Both the position numbers and the translations under genes were made by a program. The notes under the pieces are model-generated. The model had not been told where the DNA came from. It saw only the letters and a program-made list of their open reading frames with translations, and did not search any database. From Alphaproteobacteria bacterium (GTDB taxonomy: Bacteria > Pseudomonadota > Alphaproteobacteria > Puniceispirillales > Puniceispirillaceae), in the NCBI GenBank assembly GCA_011524805.1, contig WTJO01000137.1:1-5546 (forward strand): DNA of 5,546 nucleotides, given 5' to 3'. Of the stretch, positions 4,760-5,546 are shown one piece after another. The stretch's first letter is position 1. Every line of letters starts with the position of its first letter.

Positions 4760-5546
4760 ATGAGTATGTCATCTATTCGTCATGGCTCTGGCCCCGGCTC
4801 GGCAATGCCACTTTCAGCCGAGACCATAAAAGTAAGAGATAAGGTCATTGAGCGCTTTATTGACAAGTCGCTGGACGAGCTTACTTCGTTTTTGGAAAAT
4901 GCGCTTCAGGTAGAAAAAGACGAGGAGCGCCGGCTTGGAATGCTGGCCGCACGTATTTACATTCTGCGCCACCGTATCGAGCATGTGAAAGAATATAACC
5001 GTGACCCGTCAATTGAGCCTATGGAAGTGCCGACCCCAAGAAGCATGCTGGCCGAACCGGAGCCTGATGAAACGCCGGAAGCTGAAGAGCCAGATGTCGC
5101 AGATGAAACGGCCAAGTCAAGAATGAAAGAAGTGAAAACTATCGAAACTGGCGAGATAAATGGCGTCAGGATACCGGCGGGTATCACCATTATGGTAAAT
5201 CAGGAAGATGCCGAAAGAATGATCGCCAACGGCAAGGCCGTATATGTGGTGAAAGATGAAGATGGCAACACTGTCCAGCTAGATGAAACAGCAGCCATGC
5301 CCGAAACAGAACAGTCTGCAACTGATGCATCTGTTCTGGAAATGTCAGAACAGGACAAGCAGCTTAATGAATATGTCTCTGGCGACCCGGCCTCAGGCAC
5401 AGAAGCAATCGCGGCAGAAGATGATAACGCTACAAGCGCAGAGGCCAACCCTGAGACAGCTGAGGCTGACGCCGCCTCTGAAGATGCCGCAGAAGCTGAG
5501 GCTGCCACCGATATCGCCACTGATACAGCTATTGAGGTGGATGCTG
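4760..5546 (+). CDS. Uncharacterised acidic protein, divergent to flgBCDE, partial
   Basis: I do not recognise this gene. The frame is open for 262 codons from ATG 4760 to the right edge, with a strong AAGGAG. The start MSMSSIRHGSGPGS is neither a signal peptide nor a membrane segment, so a cytoplasmic or leaderless type III-exported protein is possible. Residues about 19-80 look helical and highly charged (SAETIKVRDKVIERFIDKSL, later AARIYILRHRIEHVKEY). Residues 83-118 are a proline- and acid-rich linker. Residues about 125-176 look like a small folded alpha/beta unit (INGVRIPAGITIMVN, EDAERMIANGKAVYVVKDED). From about residue 177 it becomes low-complexity, and 215-262 is almost purely Ala/Asp/Glu/Thr. 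No Cys or Trp is seen. Its start faces flgB across 112 bases with overlapping -24/-12 elements, suggesting a flagellar role. A FliK-like or accessory hook protein is conceivable but no such motif is visible. Confidence 0.85.
   Translation, partial: MSMSSIRHGSGPGSAMPLSAETIKVRDKVIERFIDKSLDELTSFLENALQVEKDEERRLGMLAARIYILRHRIEHVKEYNRDPSIEPMEVPTPRSMLAEPEPDETPEAEEPDVADETAKSRMKEVKTIETGEINGVRIPAGITIMVNQEDAERMIANGKAVYVVKDEDGNTVQLDETAAMPETEQSATDASVLEMSEQDKQLNEYVSGDPASGTEAIAAEDDNATSAEANPETAEADAASEDAAEAEAATDIATDTAIEVDA
5402..5546 (+). other. Low-complexity acidic Ala/Glu/Asp tail region
   Basis: Codons 215-262 of the plus-strand protein encode 18 Ala and 16 Asp/Glu among 48 residues, with no Lys or Arg. 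Patches such as AEADAASEDAAEAEAA dominate. The region is likely disordered and continues beyond the window. Confidence 0.8.

Noticed and set aside
5200..5520. Minus-strand open frame of 106 codons opposite the acidic gene
   Set aside because: Its Ser/Ala-rich translation is the expected antisense of Ala/Glu/Asp-rich coding DNA; the plus frame has the clear ribosome-binding site and longer open frame.

Overview
This window carries the start of a flagellar rod-hook operon, read on the minus strand in the order flgB-flgC-flgD-flgE, and a divergent plus-strand gene for an unrecognised acidic protein. The base composition is balanced and all five genes are densely coding. The proteins look proteobacterial. 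A sigma-54-type hook operon and a very large hook protein would suit a marine alphaproteobacterium (for example a SAR116-like lineage), but this taxonomic guess is weak because no marker gene is present.

Layout. Positions 1-3001 (minus) hold a hook protein gene that runs off the left edge. A thousand codons are open and the conserved C-terminal end of FlgE has still not been reached. Positions 3002-3082 are a spacer with a perfect inverted repeat, a nine-base T tract on the coding strand and the flgE ribosome-binding site. Then come flgD (3083-3781), flgC (3822-4238) and flgB (4261-4647), all minus strand, with spacers of 40 and 22 bases. Positions 4648-4759 are the divergent control region. 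Positions 4760-5546 (plus) hold the acidic protein gene, which runs off the right edge. No stretch above 300 bases lacks a gene. No RNA genes, mobile elements or CRISPR arrays were seen.

How it works together. FlgB and FlgC are proximal rod subunits, FlgD is the hook-cap scaffold and FlgE is the hook subunit, so the operon builds rod and then hook. The control region has a near-consensus -24/-12 (sigma-54) promoter facing flgB. A weaker -24/-12 match faces the plus-strand gene with exactly the same spacing, and both use one palindromic TTGCAA as the -12 element. If both are real, the unknown gene is wired to hook assembly and probably has a flagellar role.

Main points of interest: the shared-element divergent promoter pair; the oversized FlgE, with three diverged tandem beta-rich repeats resembling phage structural proteins and an EF-hand/dockerin-like loop; and the uncharacterised acidic partner gene.
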